A stretch of 64,000 nucleotides of DNA from positions 1-64,000 of the forward strand of contig JAEEQG010000140.1 of the NCBI GenBank assembly GCA_016285185.1, read 5' to 3'. Position 1 is the first letter of the stretch; every line of letters begins with the position of its first letter. This DNA comes from Spirochaetota bacterium (lineage in GTDB: Bacteria > Spirochaetota > Spirochaetia > Treponematales > Treponemataceae). This document shows, piece after piece, positions 6,920-15,585 of the stretch. The position numbers and the translations under genes were made by a program. The notes under the pieces were generated by a model. That model saw only the letters and a list, made by a program, of their open reading frames with translations, had not been told where the DNA came from and ran no database searches.

Positions 6920-8383
6920 TTAGAACCTGAAATAAATAAAAGGATTATATGTGTTATTTGCCAAAAAAGCAAAGCAGACGATTAGTAAGATTATTGTTAT
7001 TATAAGTTTGGATAAATATACAGGGAATAAATATTTTTGCGGCAAGTTTACTCTTTTCCACCAAGGAAATGCAAATAAAACCGCCAAAGCAAGAATAATG
7101 AAAAATTTTGTATCAACATAAAACCACAATAAATCCATTTTTACAACTTCCTGATAGCCGGAATTTGTAAAACTTCTAAAATTTAAGCCGAACATTTTGA
7201 GTAACAATTTTATGCTTTGTTCTGTATCATTTCTAAATATAAGCCATAAGAAATTAATAGTAGCTAATACCAAAAATCTGTATGTAATTTTAATAATATT
7301 ACACGACTTAACTTTCAGATTCTTTACTTTGTCAGATATTCCACTTATTCTTTCAAAAATCATTGCTGTTCCATGCAAAAGCCCCCATAAAATGAAATTG
7401 ACTGCTGCGCCGTGCCATAAACCGGTTAGAAAGAATACGATATATCTGTTAATAATTGTTCGTTTTTTGCTGATTCTGTTCCCGCCCAACGGAATGTACA
7501 CATAGTCTCTGAAAAAATCTGTTAATGAAATGTGCCATCTTTTCCAAAACTCTGTAATCGAAGATGAACAATATGGGTAATTAAAATTTTCTTTTAGTTC
7601 AAATCCGAATAATTTGGCCAGGCCTATAGCCATGTCAGAATATCCTGAAAAGTCATAATAAATTTGTAAAGAATAAGATATTGAGGCTATCCATGCAGCA
7701 GCTGCCCCATATGAATAAAAATCAGCATTATAAATAGAATCACATACCACTGCTAAATTATTTGCGATTATTACTTTTTTTGAGAGCCCGATTATGAATT
7801 TTTGAAAACCCTTTGAGACTTTTTCTAAACTTTCAGAGCGATTTTCAATTTGCAAGTTGATATCATGATAACGGACGATTGGTCCAGCGATGAGTTGCGG
7901 AAAAAATGATATATACAGCCCAAGATTTAAAAAATTCTTCTGCGCCAGTTCTGGCTTACGGTATACATCAACAAGGTAAGATATTTCTTGGAATGTATAA
8001 AATGAAATACCTATTGGTAAAATCATATTGATGGTATTAAGTGGCTTGATATGGATGGTATTTAGAAAAATATCAATAATTGTAATAGAAAAGCCCAAAT
8101 ATTTGAATATGAATAGAATTGTAAGGTTTACAAAAACTGAAAAAGCAAGAACCATCTTTCGTCTTTTTTCATCAGCTGCATGAGATATTTTAAGACCAGC
8201 GATGTAATTGAGTAAAATGGAAAAAAGCATCAAGAAGACAAATTTAGGTTCGCCCCAGGCATAAAACAATAAACTGGAAAAGAATAACAACATATTTTTA
8301 TATATTCTTGAAGGGGAAAGCCAGTAGAGTATAAAAACAATCGGAAGAAAAAAACCAAGAAAAGTAATGGAACTAAAAAGCAT
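6920..8383 (-). CDS. MBOAT O-acyltransferase (AlgI/DltB type)
   Basis: A 487-residue polytopic membrane protein with about ten or more hydrophobic segments, of normal length for AlgI. It has the family's two active-site histidine regions: EFWKRWHISLTDFFRDYVY (H284) and FFLTGLWHGAAVNFILWG (H324, the invariant MBOAT histidine), plus LPIGISFYTFQEISY. It should transfer acetyl or another acyl group from a cytoplasmic donor to the outside, working with the AlgJ-like protein encoded immediately downstream. No alginate synthesis genes are near, so the acceptor is some other glycan. The pair is AT-rich compared with flanking genes. The promoter region is shared with the divergent TetR gene (8384-8533). 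Confidence 0.93.
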   Translation of the reverse strand: MLFSSITFLGFFLPIVFILYWLSPSRIYKNMLLFFSSLLFYAWGEPKFVFLMLFSILLNYIAGLKISHAADEKRRKMVLAFSVFVNLTILFIFKYLGFSITIIDIFLNTIHIKPLNTINMILPIGISFYTFQEISYLVDVYRKPELAQKNFLNLGLYISFFPQLIAGPIVRYHDINLQIENRSESLEKVSKGFQKFIIGLSKKVIIANNLAVVCDSIYNADFYSYGAAAAWIASISYSLQIYYDFSGYSDMAIGLAKLFGFELKENFNYPYCSSSITEFWKRWHISLTDFFRDYVYIPLGGNRISKKRTIINRYIVFFLTGLWHGAAVNFILWGLLHGTAMIFERISGISDKVKNLKVKSCNIIKITYRFLVLATINFLWLIFRNDTEQSIKLLLKMFGLNFRSFTNSGYQEVVKMDLLWFYVDTKFFIILALAVLFAFPWWKRVNLPQKYLFPVYLSKLIITIILLIVCFAFLANNTYNPFIYFRF

Positions 8384-8431
8384 ATAAAAGGATTATATAT
8401 ATATTCCCTGTTTCTGTATACCAATTGATAA

Positions 8432-8517
8432 TTCATTGAATTTTAATTCAACCAATTGACAAATCCGCATTTCAGATTTATATTGAACACAAGTTCATTG
8501 AATAATAATTCAATGAA
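8432..8517 (+). promoter_or_regulatory. TetR-gene promoter between two palindromic operators
   Basis: A strong promoter, TTGACA (8456-8461), 17-base spacer, TATATT (8479-8484), lies between two similar inverted repeats. The downstream one (8494-8517) is perfect: TTCATTGAAT, 4-base spacer, ATTCAATGAA. The upstream one (8432-8454) has the same left arm and spacing but a degenerate right arm. TetR-family autoregulators typically bind such sites; binding here is inferred. Confidence 0.75.
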
Positions 8518-8533
8518 TAATGGGGGAACCTTT

Positions 8534-9100
8534 ATGACGCGGAACGAACAGAAAGAAGAACGTCGCAAGCAGATTCTGTTTAAGGCGCTGGAACTCTTTG
8601 TAACGAGAGGCTTTAGCGAAACAAAGATAACTGACATTGCACAGGAACTCGACATAAGCACAGGGCTTTTGTTCCATTATTATGAGTCAAAAGAGCAGCT
8701 TTACCTTGCGCTTGTACAAATGGGTGTTGACGGTACGAATATGCCGGATAAAATCCCATACAAAGAGCCGCTGGAATATTTTGAGAATTTCGTAAAAGCG
8801 CTCTTCTCTGCTACTAAGGCGCAGCCCTGGATTTGCCAGATGTTCGTGCTGATGAACAATGCGCGCCGCCCCGGAATTCCTGAGCAAATCCGCAGCGTTG
8901 CGCTTTCCGTGAACCAAGTGGAAAAATCTGTAAAAGTGATAGAAGCTGGGCAAAAATCAGGTTCAATACGGCAAGGCGATGCGGCCGTGCTTTCATCAAC
9001 TTTCTGGAACTGCATTCAGGGCATAATGGAAGGGCACGCGATAAACCCCGAACTGCCGCTCCCAGAAGTCAGCTGGGTTATGGATATATTGAAGGATTAG
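8534..9100 (+). CDS. TetR/AcrR-family transcriptional regulator
   Basis: A 188-residue repressor. The N-terminal domain has the classic TetR helix-turn-helix, KITDIAQELDISTGLLFHYY (about 31-50), preceded by RRKQILFKALELFVTRGFSE. The C-terminal ligand domain is unlike any specific class. ATG 8534 is chosen because GGGGGA lies 7 bases upstream; a longer frame from 8456 runs through the promoter and operators. It heads an apparent four-gene operon (two acetyltransferases and a CrtI-like flavoprotein), with gaps of 6, 28 and 13 bases, and probably represses the whole unit until an unknown ligand binds. Confidence 0.93.
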   Translation: MTRNEQKEERRKQILFKALELFVTRGFSETKITDIAQELDISTGLLFHYYESKEQLYLALVQMGVDGTNMPDKIPYKEPLEYFENFVKALFSATKAQPWICQMFVLMNNARRPGIPEQIRSVALSVNQVEKSVKVIEAGQKSGSIRQGDAAVLSSTFWNCIQGIMEGHAINPELPLPEVSWVMDILKD

Positions 9101-9106
9101 TCAGTC

Positions 9107-9775
9107 ATGATAATTTTACAATCAAAGCCGCTTTTGCTGCGCGCTTGCGAGGCAGGGATTTTCGGAAAAAACCACGTTTATAAAAACGGCTCTATAGCAG
9201 AAGCCTTGTTCACTTATCTTTCGGGCGAGCCAAACGAAGCGCTTATCAATCAGCTTTGCACACCGAAGTGCGGCCGGCATCTTGTTTGTCTTTCAGAGCA
9301 GTGGGCAACCTTTATACGGCAGAATTTCCCGGATGTTGAAACTTATGTGCGCTATCAAATGAAGAGCGCATCGCATTTTGTTTTTCCAGATTTAGGCGGG
9401 CTTTCATCTGAGTTTAAATTACGAAAGTTCGGAGAGAAAGAATTTGAAGCCAAGCCTTTCTCTCACGGTATGAATTATAAAAGTGCGGAAGACTTCGTCG
9501 CAAACGGCGCAGGCGCGGTTATCCGGCATGACGGCAAAATCGTATCTTCGGCTTCTTCATTCATCAGTTTTGAAAATGAAATAGAGCTTGATTTTTCAAC
9601 TTTGGAAGATTACCGAAGAAAAGGGCTTGCAAATCATTGCATAAGTCAAATGCTCAAAGACTGCGAAAAGCGCGGGCTTTTGGTTCACTGGGATGCGCAG
9701 ACAGAACTTTCCAGAAATATTGCAATTAAGTTCGGCTTTGAACTGAACCAGAGCTATACAGTTTATATTGTTTAG
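9107..9775 (+). CDS. GNAT-family acetyltransferase
   Basis: A 222-residue protein of the two-part GNAT_acetyltran type: an N-terminal region without motifs and a C-terminal acetyl-CoA fold (about 125-222) with LDFSTLEDYRRKGLANHCI, where RRKGLA is the acetyl-CoA pyrophosphate-binding loop. The terminal FGFELNQSYTVYIV strand is typical of the fold. Substrate unknown. It starts 6 bases after the TetR gene and belongs to the same operon. Confidence 0.85.
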   Translation: MIILQSKPLLLRACEAGIFGKNHVYKNGSIAEALFTYLSGEPNEALINQLCTPKCGRHLVCLSEQWATFIRQNFPDVETYVRYQMKSASHFVFPDLGGLSSEFKLRKFGEKEFEAKPFSHGMNYKSAEDFVANGAGAVIRHDGKIVSSASSFISFENEIELDFSTLEDYRRKGLANHCISQMLKDCEKRGLLVHWDAQTELSRNIAIKFGFELNQSYTVYIV

Positions 9776-9803
9776 ACATAAAAGAAGGAGACTATTAGGA
9801 ATA

Positions 9804-10253
9804 ATGATGATTATCGAAGTTGATGAAAAAAACATTTTTGATGCCGCCAGGATTCATTCCATTTCATGGCAAGAATCTCACCGCTCTTTTTGCGAAAGCG
9901 AATTTGTCGAACTGCACACACCGGAGCATCAACATGAATATCTTTTAGAAAAACTGAAAAGCGGCTACAAGATTTTTATGCTTTTGGACGAGGAGCCTGT
10001 CGGGATTGTGTCTGTAAAGGAAAATCTGATAGAAGACCTTTATATTCTTCCTAAGATGCAAAACAAGGGCTACGGCTCAGAACTTTTGAAATTCGCCTGT
10101 GCAAAGTGCGTCGGAGTGCCGACACTCTGGATTTTGGAAAACAATGTGAATGCCGCGCGTCTTTACCGCAGAAAGGGTTTTGCAGAAACAGGCCGGCGAC
10201 AAGCTATTACAGAAAATCTTGATGAAATTGAGTTTGCAAAAGCAGAAGCATAA
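9804..10253 (+). CDS. GNAT-family N-acetyltransferase
   Basis: A small single-domain GNAT enzyme of 149 residues. The acetyl-CoA loop is LYILPKMQNKGYGSELLKFA, followed by the strand and helix WILENNVNAARLYRRKGFAETG, which is diagnostic for RimI-like GNATs. Two adjacent ATG codons (9804, 9807) could start it, with AGGA at 9797-9800; a longer frame from 9768 has no ribosome site. Substrate unknown. It lies in the TetR operon, between another GNAT gene and the flavoprotein, whose gene starts 13 bases after its stop. Confidence 0.85.
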   Translation: MMIIEVDEKNIFDAARIHSISWQESHRSFCESEFVELHTPEHQHEYLLEKLKSGYKIFMLLDEEPVGIVSVKENLIEDLYILPKMQNKGYGSELLKFACAKCVGVPTLWILENNVNAARLYRRKGFAETGRRQAITENLDEIEFAKAEA

Positions 10254-10266
10254 CAAGGAGAAGACT

Positions 10267-11751
10267 ATGGCTAAGAAGGTTGTGATTATTGGCGGCGGTA
10301 TCGGCGGGTTCAGTGCCGGAATATATGCGCTCAAGGCTGGTTTTGAAGCTGAAATCTACGAAAAAAACGCGCTTGCGGGCGGTGAATGTATGGGCTGGAA
10401 CCGCAAAGGCTATCACATTGACAACTGCATTCACTGGCTGACCGGCACGGACCAAAAAACGAAACTCTGGCAAGTTTGGAAGACAGTCGGCGCAATTGAC
10501 GAAAACACTGAATACGCAGACACAACCAAGTTTTACTCAAGCCGAATCGCCGGCAAAGAGCTTGCGCTGTGGAACGACCTTAAAAAGACAGAAGATGAGC
10601 TTTTAAATGCCGCGCCCGAAGATGAGGCTGAAATCCGAAAATTCATTCAGCATGTTGAATACGCAAAAAGTTGCGTCATTCCGGCAGACAAACCGCTCGA
10701 CATGATGAAAATCAAAGACTACATCGAGATGGGCAAAGACATGGCAGACATGCCAAAGGTGATGAAAGAATACGGCAAAATCAATTGCGGCGACCTTGCG
10801 AAGAAGTTCAAAAACCCAGTAATGCAGAAGCTGATGAGCGACTATCTTCCGGCAGATTATACCGCTTATTCGTTCCTCGTTTCTTATGCGACAATGGCAA
10901 GCGGCAACGGCAACATTCCGCTGAAAGGCTCTCTGGCGATGTCGCTTAGAATTGCACAAAAATTCAAGGATATGGGCGGCGTCTTGCACACAAACACAGC
11001 CGCAAAACGGATAATCATCGAAAAGAAGAAGGCAACCGGCATTGAGCTTGAAGACGGCACAATCGTAAAGGCTGACGAAGTTATAAGCGCGGTCGATGTA
11101 GATTTTCTTTACGGCAAGCTGATTGACCGGAAATATATGCCGAAAGACCTTAAGAAAGCTTATGCAAACAGAAAAGGCTACCCGATTACAAGCGGTTTCC
11201 AGGTTGCATACGCCATTGACAGCAGTTTTTCAGGCGAAGACACAGTTTTCTTTGACTGCGAACCGCTGAAGATTGGCTCGCAAAGCTTTACAAGAATGTC
11301 GGTGAAAAGCTACGCCTACGATAAAAGCTTTGCCCCGGAAGGCAAGACCGTCCTTCAGGCGAATATCGCGCAGTCTGATATAGACTATGAATTCTGGAGC
11401 AGCCTCAGCAAAGACGAGTACAAGCTGAAAAAGGCCGAACTTGCAGAAGAGCTTACAAAGCGTGTTACGGCTGCGTTCCCTGAACTTGAAGGTAAAATCG
11501 AGCTTTTGGACTGCTGGACGCCGATGACCTATAACAGATATTGCAACGCTTACCACGGCTCGTACATGGGCTTTGTCACCACAGTCGGCAACAAGCAGAT
11601 GCGCTTCAAGGGCATCGTAAAAGGTGTTGACAATCTTTTCATCGCCGGTCAGTGGGTGATGAGCCCAGGCGGCCTGCCAATTGCAGTTATTTCCGGCAAA
11701 TTCGCAGTTCAGCGCATCTTGAAACGCGACGGCAGAAGCATCGAGATTTAA
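10267..11751 (+). CDS. CrtI-like NAD(P)/FAD-dependent oxidoreductase
   Basis: A 494-residue flavoprotein of the phytoene desaturase / retinol saturase superfamily. The dinucleotide-binding motif GGGIGG is at 9-14 with the acidic end of the fold at IYEKN, followed by AGGECMGW, the CrtI-type loop. The C-terminal FAD segment reads GVDNLFIAGQWVMSPGGLP. No other carotenoid genes are present, so desaturation of carotenoids is unlikely; many TetR-linked homologues of this sort in anaerobes have no assigned substrate. ATG 10267 follows AAGGAG (10255-10260); a longer frame from 10150 overlaps the GNAT gene. Last gene of the TetR operon. Confidence 0.85.
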   Translation: MAKKVVIIGGGIGGFSAGIYALKAGFEAEIYEKNALAGGECMGWNRKGYHIDNCIHWLTGTDQKTKLWQVWKTVGAIDENTEYADTTKFYSSRIAGKELALWNDLKKTEDELLNAAPEDEAEIRKFIQHVEYAKSCVIPADKPLDMMKIKDYIEMGKDMADMPKVMKEYGKINCGDLAKKFKNPVMQKLMSDYLPADYTAYSFLVSYATMASGNGNIPLKGSLAMSLRIAQKFKDMGGVLHTNTAAKRIIIEKKKATGIELEDGTIVKADEVISAVDVDFLYGKLIDRKYMPKDLKKAYANRKGYPITSGFQVAYAIDSSFSGEDTVFFDCEPLKIGSQSFTRMSVKSYAYDKSFAPEGKTVLQANIAQSDIDYEFWSSLSKDEYKLKKAELAEELTKRVTAAFPELEGKIELLDCWTPMTYNRYCNAYHGSYMGFVTTVGNKQMRFKGIVKGVDNLFIAGQWVMSPGGLPIAVISGKFAVQRILKRDGRSIEI

Positions 11752-11782
11752 CAGCAAAAACATATCGTAAAAGTATATGTTA

Positions 11783-11811
11783 TTGTCCTATGTGGCAATA
11801 ATCACTATACT
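11783..11811 (+). promoter_or_regulatory. Promoter of the EamA gene, leaderless type
   Basis: TTGTCC (11783-11788), 17-base spacer, TATACT (11806-11811). The ATG at 11819 is 7 bases beyond, so transcription should begin at or next to the start codon. Confidence 0.6.
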
Positions 11812-11818
11812 TTGCGGT

Positions 11819-12700
11819 ATGAGGGCCTTGTCGGATACATCAAAGGGTATATGTTACATAGTCTTATCCGCATTCTGTTTTGCGCTGATGGCTGTTTTTG
11901 TGCGTCTGGCAGGTGACATACACTTTGTGCAGAAAGCTTTTTTCAGAAATTTGGTGGCTTTTATAATTGCAGCAGCAGGTCTTTCTGCTGATTTTAAAGT
12001 TTACGGCAAAGCTTCTGTTTCAATTCCCAAAGGTGCATTCCTGTACATTTTTTTACGCGCTGTAACTGGTTCCGCCGGTGTTTTCGGTAACTTTTACGCA
12101 ATTGACAGGATTGTGCTTTCTGATGCTGCTATTCTGAACAAAATGGCGCCTTTCTTTACCATTCTTTTTTCATTTCTTCTCATAAAGGAAAAAATAAAAC
12201 CTGTTCCGCTTTTGTGCTGTATAGTGGCGTTTTTAGGCGCAATGTTAATTGTTAAGCCGTCTTTTGATTTTTCACGAATGCGCCCAACCCTGGTTGCTTT
12301 TCTCGGTGGGATGGGAGCTGGATTTGCTTATGCCTGCATACGCAAATTAAGCTACATGAAGTGTAATGGGAAAATCATAATTCTGTTTTTTTCGGGATTT
12401 TCAATGTTGCTTTCCGTTCCTTATATGCTTCTTCACTTTAATCCAATGAGTTTGCAGCAGTTCCTTTTTTTATGCGGAACCGGTGTTTGTGCTGCAGGCG
12501 GTCAGTTCTTCATAACTTCCGCATATTATCACGCACCTGCTGCAAAAATATCGATTTATGATTATTCCCAGATAATATTTTCCACATTATTCGGAGTTGT
12601 ATTCTTCGGACAGTTGCCCGACTGGCTGAGTATTGCAGGCTATGCTACAATAATCGCAATGGCGCTGGTTAATTTTTTGTACACAAAGAAAACTTTATAA
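11819..12700 (+). CDS. EamA/DMT-family transporter
   Basis: A 293-residue inner-membrane protein with ten predicted hydrophobic helices arranged as two EamA repeats, the second beginning near LVAFLGGMGAGFAYACIRKL. Members export or import metabolites such as amino acids or nucleosides; the substrate cannot be read here. The start at 11819 (MRALSDTSK) is preferred because a promoter ends just before it; the frame is open upstream to 11777 but that part would overlap the promoter. No Shine-Dalgarno is visible, consistent with a leaderless mRNA. It stands alone, with its own promoter, between the TetR operon and the GGDEF gene. Confidence 0.88.
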   Translation: MRALSDTSKGICYIVLSAFCFALMAVFVRLAGDIHFVQKAFFRNLVAFIIAAAGLSADFKVYGKASVSIPKGAFLYIFLRAVTGSAGVFGNFYAIDRIVLSDAAILNKMAPFFTILFSFLLIKEKIKPVPLLCCIVAFLGAMLIVKPSFDFSRMRPTLVAFLGGMGAGFAYACIRKLSYMKCNGKIIILFFSGFSMLLSVPYMLLHFNPMSLQQFLFLCGTGVCAAGGQFFITSAYYHAPAAKISIYDYSQIIFSTLFGVVFFGQLPDWLSIAGYATIIAMALVNFLYTKKTL

Positions 12701-12766
12701 TTCAATCTGTTTTATATTTGTTTTTTAGATAGAAATGGTTGTATAATTAAGGCTCGGTTTTAGTGT

Positions 12767-13915
12767 ATGGATTATTTTTATCTTGTTATGATAGTTATAA
12801 GTGTTCTCACTATGCTCACGCTGACGATTGATATAGGTACAAATACAATATTATCGCTGACCGAGATAAAATTATTCAGAATCACATTTATTACACTTGC
12901 TGTCGGTGCTACATGCGAGTTTTTAGGATACTATTTTGATGTGTTCGGAACGCGGTACACTTTAGTCCGAAGAATAGTTACTGTAATCGAATTCAGTATA
13001 AGTCCTGTTCTGACAATTCTGTTTGCAAAAAGCTGTGGTCTGCGAAAAAGTATAAAGCCCATGGCTATTTTTATGTTTCTGCACTTTTTATGTCAGGTAC
13101 TGATGCAGCCTTTGGGCGGAATTTTTTCCGTTGATGAAAACGGCAGGTATATTAGGGGACCTTTTTATTGGATCTATCTCGTTGTATGTGCAGTTTCCTT
13201 TTTTTATCTACTGTTTGTGTTTGTTTATCTGGGAAAACGCGGAAGATCTATCAATTTGATAAAAACTATTCTACTCATACTTATTGTACTGATAGGTCAA
13301 GTTGCATGTTTTTGGGATGATTCAATAAGAACAGGTTATATTTCACTTAGTATAGCGGCTGTATTTCTTTATCTTTTTGTTCAGGAATTTATAAGAATTA
13401 AAATGTTGAACACAATAGAAAAAGAACACGAACTTTCCTCTTTGGATTCGCTTACCGGAGTTAAAAGTCGCATTGGTTATGACCGAAAAATTGTTGAAAT
13501 TGATGAAATCCTTAAAATAAACAAAAATCTTATACACTTTGCAATTTGTGAGTGCGACTTAAATAATCTCAAGCAAATTAACGATACTTATGGACACGAA
13601 GCAGGGGATTTATACATAAAACGATGTTGCAAGGCAATTTGTTCGTTCTTTAAGCACAGCCCGATCTTCCGCATCGGCGGTGATGAGTTTGTTGTTCTTC
13701 TTCAGAACGAAGATTATGAAGTCTGTGATGAACTGAAGCAAAATCTTTTGAATTTAATATCTGAAGAAGTACAGAAAGATTGTGCACTAACCGACAAAGT
13801 CTCTTTTGCCGCAGGTTTTTCAAAGTTTAACCCTGCCGCTGATAATTCTTTCAAAGAAGTTTTTGCGCGTGCGGATAAGGAAATGTATGCCCACAAACGT
13901 GAATTGAAAAAATGA
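12767..13915 (+). CDS. Membrane-anchored diguanylate cyclase (GGDEF)
   Basis: Makes the second messenger cyclic di-GMP. The 382-residue protein has six to seven hydrophobic segments (about 1-210) and a short linker, then a GGDEF domain (about 222-380) with the intact active-site motif GGDEF at 304-308 and the metal-binding D264 in DLNNLKQIND. The four residues at the inhibitory I-site position (FKHS) do not match RxxD, so product inhibition is probably absent. A promoter TTGTTT (12718-12723), 18-base spacer, TATAAT (12742-12747) gives a leader of about 13 bases with no Shine-Dalgarno. The signal sensed by the membrane part is unknown. A strong terminator follows. Confidence 0.93.
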   Translation: MDYFYLVMIVISVLTMLTLTIDIGTNTILSLTEIKLFRITFITLAVGATCEFLGYYFDVFGTRYTLVRRIVTVIEFSISPVLTILFAKSCGLRKSIKPMAIFMFLHFLCQVLMQPLGGIFSVDENGRYIRGPFYWIYLVVCAVSFFYLLFVFVYLGKRGRSINLIKTILLILIVLIGQVACFWDDSIRTGYISLSIAAVFLYLFVQEFIRIKMLNTIEKEHELSSLDSLTGVKSRIGYDRKIVEIDEILKINKNLIHFAICECDLNNLKQINDTYGHEAGDLYIKRCCKAICSFFKHSPIFRIGGDEFVVLLQNEDYEVCDELKQNLLNLISEEVQKDCALTDKVSFAAGFSKFNPAADNSFKEVFARADKEMYAHKRELKK

Positions 13916-13939
13916 CGTTAAGCTGGAAAAAAATAAAAA

Positions 13940-13980
13940 AACCGCCTGTAACAGATTGAATCCGTCGGGCGGTTTTTTTT
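13940..13980. terminator. Bidirectional terminator
   Basis: Arms 13940-13948 (AACCGCCTG) and 13966-13974 (CGGGCGGTT) with one G-U pair, T-run to 13980 and an A-run before it. It can serve both the GGDEF gene and the convergent small gene at 14011-14235. Confidence 0.85.
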
Positions 13981-14010
13981 GTCAATATAATGAATATTGG
14001 AAAATGCTAT

Positions 14011-14235
14011 TTATTTTTCCGCATCAGTAAAAACTGATTCATCTTCGTAGTTTGCAATAAAGTCCTGAACATCTGCGGAATCCATGATAATTCCGTATTC
14101 ATCGGAAGAACCTGGTTTTATATCTGCACTAGCAACTTTAAAATCTGCATATGACATAACTTTTCCGCTCAGCTGTCCTTTATCGTTCGCTCTGCTGAAG
14201 TGGCTGTTTGCATATTTTAAATAAATTTCACTCAT
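14011..14235 (-). CDS. Small hypothetical protein
   Basis: A 74-residue, acidic, soluble-looking protein not recognised as a known family. It has no membrane segment, no cysteines and ends ANYEDESVFTDAEK. The ATG at 14235 is chosen because GGAG sits 7 bases upstream; an upstream ATG at 14247 overlaps that ribosome site. A candidate promoter lies on the minus strand with TTGACA at 14281-14286. It is convergent with the GGDEF gene and divergent from ilvE. Confidence 0.65.
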   Translation of the reverse strand: MSEIYLKYANSHFSRANDKGQLSGKVMSYADFKVASADIKPGSSDEYGIIMDSADVQDFIANYEDESVFTDAEK

Positions 14236-14365
14236 GGCAATCTCCATATAAAATTATCGTGTATATATTATAAAGTATTTTGTCAATAAATCAATGTCTT
14301 TATCAAAAAAAAGTTACATTCAAAGAAATTTTTTATGAAATGAGAATTCAGAAACTTTTCCGTTA

Positions 14366-14430
14366 TTGTATAAAATCTGCATCAGCGTTATAATAATTAT
14401 CATCTTGATGTATAACCTGACAGACAGGTT
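14366..14430 (+). promoter_or_regulatory. ilvE promoter and leader hairpin
   Basis: TTGTAT (14366-14371), 17-base spacer, perfect TATAAT (14389-14394). In the leader, AACCTG (14414-14419) and CAGGTT (14425-14430) form a small hairpin that ends just before the ribosome site AGGAG (14432-14436), so it could tune translation. No Ile/Leu/Val-rich leader peptide is present. Confidence 0.65.
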
Positions 14431-14444
14431 TAGGAGCATTTATT

Positions 14445-15470
14445 ATGGAAAAAAAGAATCTCGACTGGGGAAATCTTGGCTTCGCTTATCAGGAGACCGA
14501 TAAACGTTTTGTAGCTAATTATAAGAATGGTGCCTGGGATAAAGGCGTCATCACCGAAGATGCAACTGTCCGGATTTCTGAATGTGCAGGTGTTTTACAG
14601 TACGCACAGACCTGTTTTGAAGGTCTTAAAGCATATACAACCGAAGACGGAAAAATCGTAACATTCCGCCCTGATTTGAACGCGGAACGCATGGAAATGT
14701 CATGCCATCGCCTTGAAATGCCTGTTTTCCCGAAAGATCGTTTTATTGATGCGGTTATGCAGGTTGTAAAGGCCAACGAAGCCTGGGTTCCGCCTTACGG
14801 AAGCGGCGCAACACTGTATGTTCGTCCTTATATGTTCGGCTCAAGTTCCGTAATTGGTGTAAAACCCGCCGAAGAATATCAGTTCCGTATTCTTGTTACA
14901 CCGGTAGGTCCGTATTTTAAAGGTGGAGCTCATCCTATCACAGTCCGCATCTCAGACCTTGACCGTGCCGCTCCGCACGGAACAGGTGACATAAAGGCCG
15001 GCCTTAACTACGCAATGAGCCTTCACAATATTGTAGACGCTCACAAAAACGGTTTTGACGAAAATATGTATCTTGATCCTGCATCACATACTTATATTGA
15101 AGAAACAGGCGGTGCAAACATTTTGTTCGTTACTAAGGACAAAAAACTTGTTACACCTAAATCAACAAGTATTCTGCCGTCAATTACACGCCGCTCGCTT
15201 GTTCACGTTGCAAAGGAATATCTTCACCTGCAGGTTGAAGAACGCCCTGTAAATAAAAACGAACTTAAAGATTTTACCGAATGCGGTTTGTGTGGAACAG
15301 CGGCTGTTATTTCGCCGATTGGAAAGATTGTTGACCACGGAACGGAAATCTGTCTGCCGAGCGGTATGAGCGACTTTGGTCCGGTCTTAAAAGAACTGTA
15401 CGACACACTGACCGGTATCCAGATGGGACGCATCAAGGCTCCTGCCGGCTGGATTTATGAAATAAAGTAA
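14445..15470 (+). CDS. ilvE: Branched-chain amino acid aminotransferase
   Basis: A pyridoxal-phosphate enzyme that interconverts Leu, Ile and Val with their 2-oxo acids. At 341 residues it has the length of the IlvE_II subgroup. The cofactor lysine is K184 in GDIKAGLNYA; the family signature YIEETGGANILFV follows, and CGTAAVISPIGKI lies near the end. It is transcribed alone, between a strong promoter and a strong terminator; other branched-chain synthesis genes are not in the window. Confidence 0.95.
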   Translation: MEKKNLDWGNLGFAYQETDKRFVANYKNGAWDKGVITEDATVRISECAGVLQYAQTCFEGLKAYTTEDGKIVTFRPDLNAERMEMSCHRLEMPVFPKDRFIDAVMQVVKANEAWVPPYGSGATLYVRPYMFGSSSVIGVKPAEEYQFRILVTPVGPYFKGGAHPITVRISDLDRAAPHGTGDIKAGLNYAMSLHNIVDAHKNGFDENMYLDPASHTYIEETGGANILFVTKDKKLVTPKSTSILPSITRRSLVHVAKEYLHLQVEERPVNKNELKDFTECGLCGTAAVISPIGKIVDHGTEICLPSGMSDFGPVLKELYDTLTGIQMGRIKAPAGWIYEIK

Positions 15471-15493
15471 ACTTAGTTGTTGAAACATTTGAA

Positions 15494-15525
15494 ACAGATC
15501 GTCATTTTGGACGGTCTGTTTTTTT
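15494..15525 (+). terminator. Terminator after ilvE
   Basis: Arms 15494-15503 (ACAGATCGTC) and 15510-15519 (GACGGTCTGT) pair with one G-U, followed by T at 15518-15525. Confidence 0.85.
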
Positions 15526-15585
15526 ATGGAAAAATATTACATGAGAACTTTTTTTACCTAACAATTCATGAATAAGTGTAAAAAG

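Noticed and set aside
10267-11751. Carotenoid biosynthesis
   Set aside because: The flavoprotein is CrtI-like but there are no crtB or crtE genes, and similar TetR-linked proteins occur in non-pigmented anaerobes.
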